From Bhargavaea beijingensis (lineage in GTDB: Bacteria > Bacillota > Bacilli > Bacillales_A > Planococcaceae), in the NCBI RefSeq assembly GCF_900101985.1, contig NZ_FNAR01000010.1, positions 38,276 to 102,275 of the forward strand: a stretch of 64,000 bases of DNA, in the 5' to 3' direction. The position numbers were made by a program, and so were the translations under genes. Below the pieces are notes generated by a model. That model searched no databases. It was not told where the DNA came from and worked only from the letters and a program-made list of their open reading frames with translations. The stretch's first letter is position 1; every line of letters starts with the position of its first letter. Of this stretch, positions 62,539 to 64,000 are shown one piece after another.

Positions 62539-62560
62539 TCCTCATCTCCAAAAGGAAAAT
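62532..62560 (+). promoter_or_regulatory. Promoter of yqzF, -35 overlapping that of bkdR
   Basis: -35 TTGACA (62532-62537), 17-bp spacer, -10 GAAAAT (62555-62560). Its -35 shares five bases with the minus-strand -35 of bkdR. Confidence 0.55.
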
Positions 62561-62587
62561 AAACTCGATAGAAAGGGAGAGATCATC

Positions 62588-62827
62588 ATGCAGCGGCTCG
62601 CCGCCTTCATCGTTCTGCTTATTCCGGGCATCGGTGCTGCATGGGGGATCAAATTGATGCGTGATGCGCTGTTCGGCGTCCGTGCATCCGGATTCCCCGT
62701 CTGGCTCCAATTCCTGTTCGGACTTGTCATCCTGATTCTCTGCATCGGATTTTTCGCAGGATTCCTGTTCAGAAGGGATCAGCGGAACGGCAAAATACCG
62801 AAAGACCGTTTTAAAAGGAAAAGCTGA
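62588..62827 (+). CDS. yqzF: DUF2627 small membrane protein (YqzF)
   Basis: 79-aa protein with two membrane helices (AAFIVLLIPGIGAAWGIKLM and WLQFLFGLVILILCIGFFAGFLF, given in part) and a basic tail. DUF2627 members lie divergently next to bkdR in Bacillus; function unknown. GAAAGGGAGA precedes ATG 62588. No functional residues stand out. Confidence 0.85.
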   Translation: MQRLAAFIVLLIPGIGAAWGIKLMRDALFGVRASGFPVWLQFLFGLVILILCIGFFAGFLFRRDQRNGKIPKDRFKRKS

Positions 62828-62862
62828 AAGGTTCCTGACTTTGTGTCAGGAACCTTTTTGCA
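62828..62862. terminator. Terminator shared by yqzF and glpQ
   Basis: 13-bp perfect stem with a 5-nt loop and T5; between convergent stops at 62827 and 62846, overlapping the latter. Confidence 0.92.
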
Positions 62863-63565
62863 TCGCTTTTTTGACCGCGTCCGGAAAGTCGGTGATCCAT
62901 CCGCGGATGAAGGATTCAGGTTTCGGGATGAACGGTTCAGTTCCGTCAACGGCATAGACTCGGGCGAATTTTCCTTCCCGCTCGATAGCGTTGAGGTATT
63001 TTCCGGACCAGAGGCGTTTATGAATGTGGAATCCGTCCGCGCTTTCATATACCCCGAGCTGGTCCCAGCGTGATTTCCTGGTCACGATCAGCGCTGTCTC
63101 AGCACCCGGATCGGTCTGCTTCACCCGCATCAGCAGTGGGTAATGAAAAGAGGAAAAATGAACATCCGGGTAACCTTTTACTGCCAAGACCACCTGTTCA
63201 ACTGCTTCAGGACGGTCCAGGAACGTTTCTTTCAGTTCAAGGTTGAGAGGAGGAGTCCCGGCTGCGTTTGCCCACTTCATAAATTCACGGAACGTCATCA
63301 CCGGCTTGCCGAACAGCCGCTTCCACCGGTTCCGGCCGACATTCAGTTCCCTCAACTCTTCAAGTGTCAATTCTGTAATAAACTTTCGCATGCCGGTGAC
63401 CCGGTATAAGTCGGCATCGTGGATGATGACCGGCACACCGTCCTTGGTCAGCTGGAGGTCGGTTTCGATGCCGTCCGCCCCGATACCGACCGCTTTCTCA
63501 AATGCCCTGAGCGTGTTTTCGAACGCGTACCCGGAAGCCCCCCGATGCGCATATACTTTTCTCAT
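62846..63565 (-). CDS. glpQ: Glycerophosphodiester phosphodiesterase
   Basis: 239-aa cytoplasmic enzyme (no signal peptide) that cleaves glycerophosphodiesters to glycerol-3-phosphate. Catalytic residues His7-Arg8 (AHRGASG), Glu34 and Asp36 (GIETDLQLTKDGVPV) and His49 (IIHDADL). ATG 63565 is chosen because AAAGG is 9 nt upstream. Similar to YqiK, which follows spo0A in Bacillus. Confidence 0.92.
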   Translation of the reverse strand: MRKVYAHRGASGYAFENTLRAFEKAVGIGADGIETDLQLTKDGVPVIIHDADLYRVTGMRKFITELTLEELRELNVGRNRWKRLFGKPVMTFREFMKWANAAGTPPLNLELKETFLDRPEAVEQVVLAVKGYPDVHFSSFHYPLLMRVKQTDPGAETALIVTRKSRWDQLGVYESADGFHIHKRLWSGKYLNAIEREGKFARVYAVDGTEPFIPKPESFIRGWITDFPDAVKKAMQKGS

Positions 63566-63661
63566 GTATTTCATCCTTTCTCGCATCCTATCCGCCTTTT
63601 CCCCTGAAGTCAAGATTGAAAACGGCTCTGTCCTTGCAACCCCTGCTATCTCTATAAAACG

Positions 63662-63691
63662 GAAAAAGCCGTCCGGATGTTACGGACGGCT
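63662..63691 (-). terminator. Terminator of spo0A
   Basis: 9-bp stem (63667-63675 with 63683-63691), 7-nt loop, T-run on the minus strand. Confidence 0.88.
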
Positions 63692-63727
63692 CGGATCGGC
63701 AAGTGCCGGTATGAGTGCGGTTTTCTT

Positions 63728-64000
63728 TTAAGCGGTCATGAATTCCAGGCGGAGCCGGTCAGAGACCATTGCAATGAATTCCGAATTGGTCGGCTTGCTC
63801 TTCATATGGTGGACCGTATAGCCGAACATTTTCGAAATGACTTCATAGTTCCCCCGATTCCAGGCGACTTCGATTGCATGGCGGATCGCCCTTTCCACAC
63901 GGGAAGGCGTCGTGTTAAACTTCTCGGCGATTTCTGGATACAGGACTTTTGTGACAGAACCGAGCAGGTCGACATCGTGGTACACCATCGTGATCGCTTC
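63728..64000 (-). CDS. spo0A: Sporulation master regulator Spo0A, C-terminal part
   Basis: Last 90 codons of Spo0A: the DNA-binding effector domain, with [21 protein letters not shown] (recognition helix region, part) and the family-typical ending MSDRLRLEF. The receiver domain and start lie beyond the right edge. Spo0A controls entry into sporulation and biofilm formation. Adjacent glpQ and yqzF-bkd match the B. subtilis region. Confidence 0.96.
   Translation of the reverse strand, partial: EAITMVYHDVDLLGSVTKVLYPEIAEKFNTTPSRVERAIRHAIEVAWNRGNYEVISKMFGYTVHHMKSKPTNSEFIAMVSDRLRLEFMTA

Overview
The window looks like a chromosomal segment from a moderately high-GC member of the Bacillales, most likely a Planococcaceae (Caryophanaceae) genus such as Bhargavaea or Sporosarcina. 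That assignment is inference. It rests on strong Shine-Dalgarno sites, sigma-A promoters, a Pro T-box, a lysine riboswitch, Spo0A at the right edge, and long stretches whose gene order follows Bacillus subtilis (odhB-yojNO; parC-parE-plsY-yneR-yneQ-yneP-citB; yqjQ-yqjP-proI; yqjM; rnz-dinB-yqjE-mmdA-mce-brxB; bkd-yqzF-glpQ-spo0A). I saw no tRNA, rRNA, IS element, prophage or CRISPR array.

Layout. 1-3.8 kb: end of odhB, a small conserved gene and a MoxR ATPase/VWA pair. 3.8-9.9 kb: telA-xpaC, DUF1033, a cold-shock gene with a structured leader, an ABC-F ATPase and msrA. 10-13.1 kb: LCP protein, AI-2E-type permease, a half-length Spo0M-like protein and a MarR regulator. 13.1-14.1 kb: an AT-rich stretch with no recognisable gene. 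14.1-16.1 kb: lysine riboswitch, dapA, dapB. 16.4-25.6 kb: parC/parE (LexA-type box), plsY, yneR/Q/P and citB. 25.9-31.5 kb: a 38-aa membrane microprotein, GlsB-like protein, lytic transglycosylase, SCO1, the yvrJ/DUF2922/DUF1659 cluster, and ccdA/thioredoxin/ccdC for cytochrome c or thiol-redox maturation. 31.5-34.6 kb: a VWA lipoprotein wedged between a YolD-like gene and its usual partner, a UvrX/YqjW DNA polymerase with a LexA box. 34.8-42.8 kb: argGH, two DUF3221 lipoproteins, SDR and MBL proteins, a T-box-controlled proI, and namA. 43-54.1 kb: rnz, dinB, a peptidase, and the methylmalonyl-CoA genes mmdA, mce, meaB, mutB and mutA, with prli42 and brxB among them. 54.4-62.5 kb: branched-chain 2-oxoacid dehydrogenase genes (bkdB, bkdAB, bkdAA, lpdV, bcd) and bkdR. 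62.6-64 kb: yqzF, glpQ and the 3' end of spo0A.

How the genes fit together. bcd, bkd and lpdV turn valine, isoleucine and leucine into acyl-CoAs. mmdA, mce, mutAB and meaB then route propionyl-CoA to succinyl-CoA, next to citB and odhB of the TCA cycle. ptb and buk, which in B. subtilis divert the acyl-CoAs to acids, are absent here. Two Y-family polymerases and topoisomerase IV represent the SOS response.

Most unusual signals. (1) A repeat made of TTTCGTCATT decamers spaced exactly 21 bp apart, switching to the reverse complement half-way, occurs in three intergenic regions. (2) A second family of GATATC-centred palindromes with about 21-bp spacing occurs in two more. (3) BkdR, a sigma-54-activator type protein, lacks the GAFTGA loop, and its operon has no visible sigma-54 promoter. 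(4) The csp leader carries a 19-bp hairpin followed by a T-run. (5) Several tiny genes have full expression signals.
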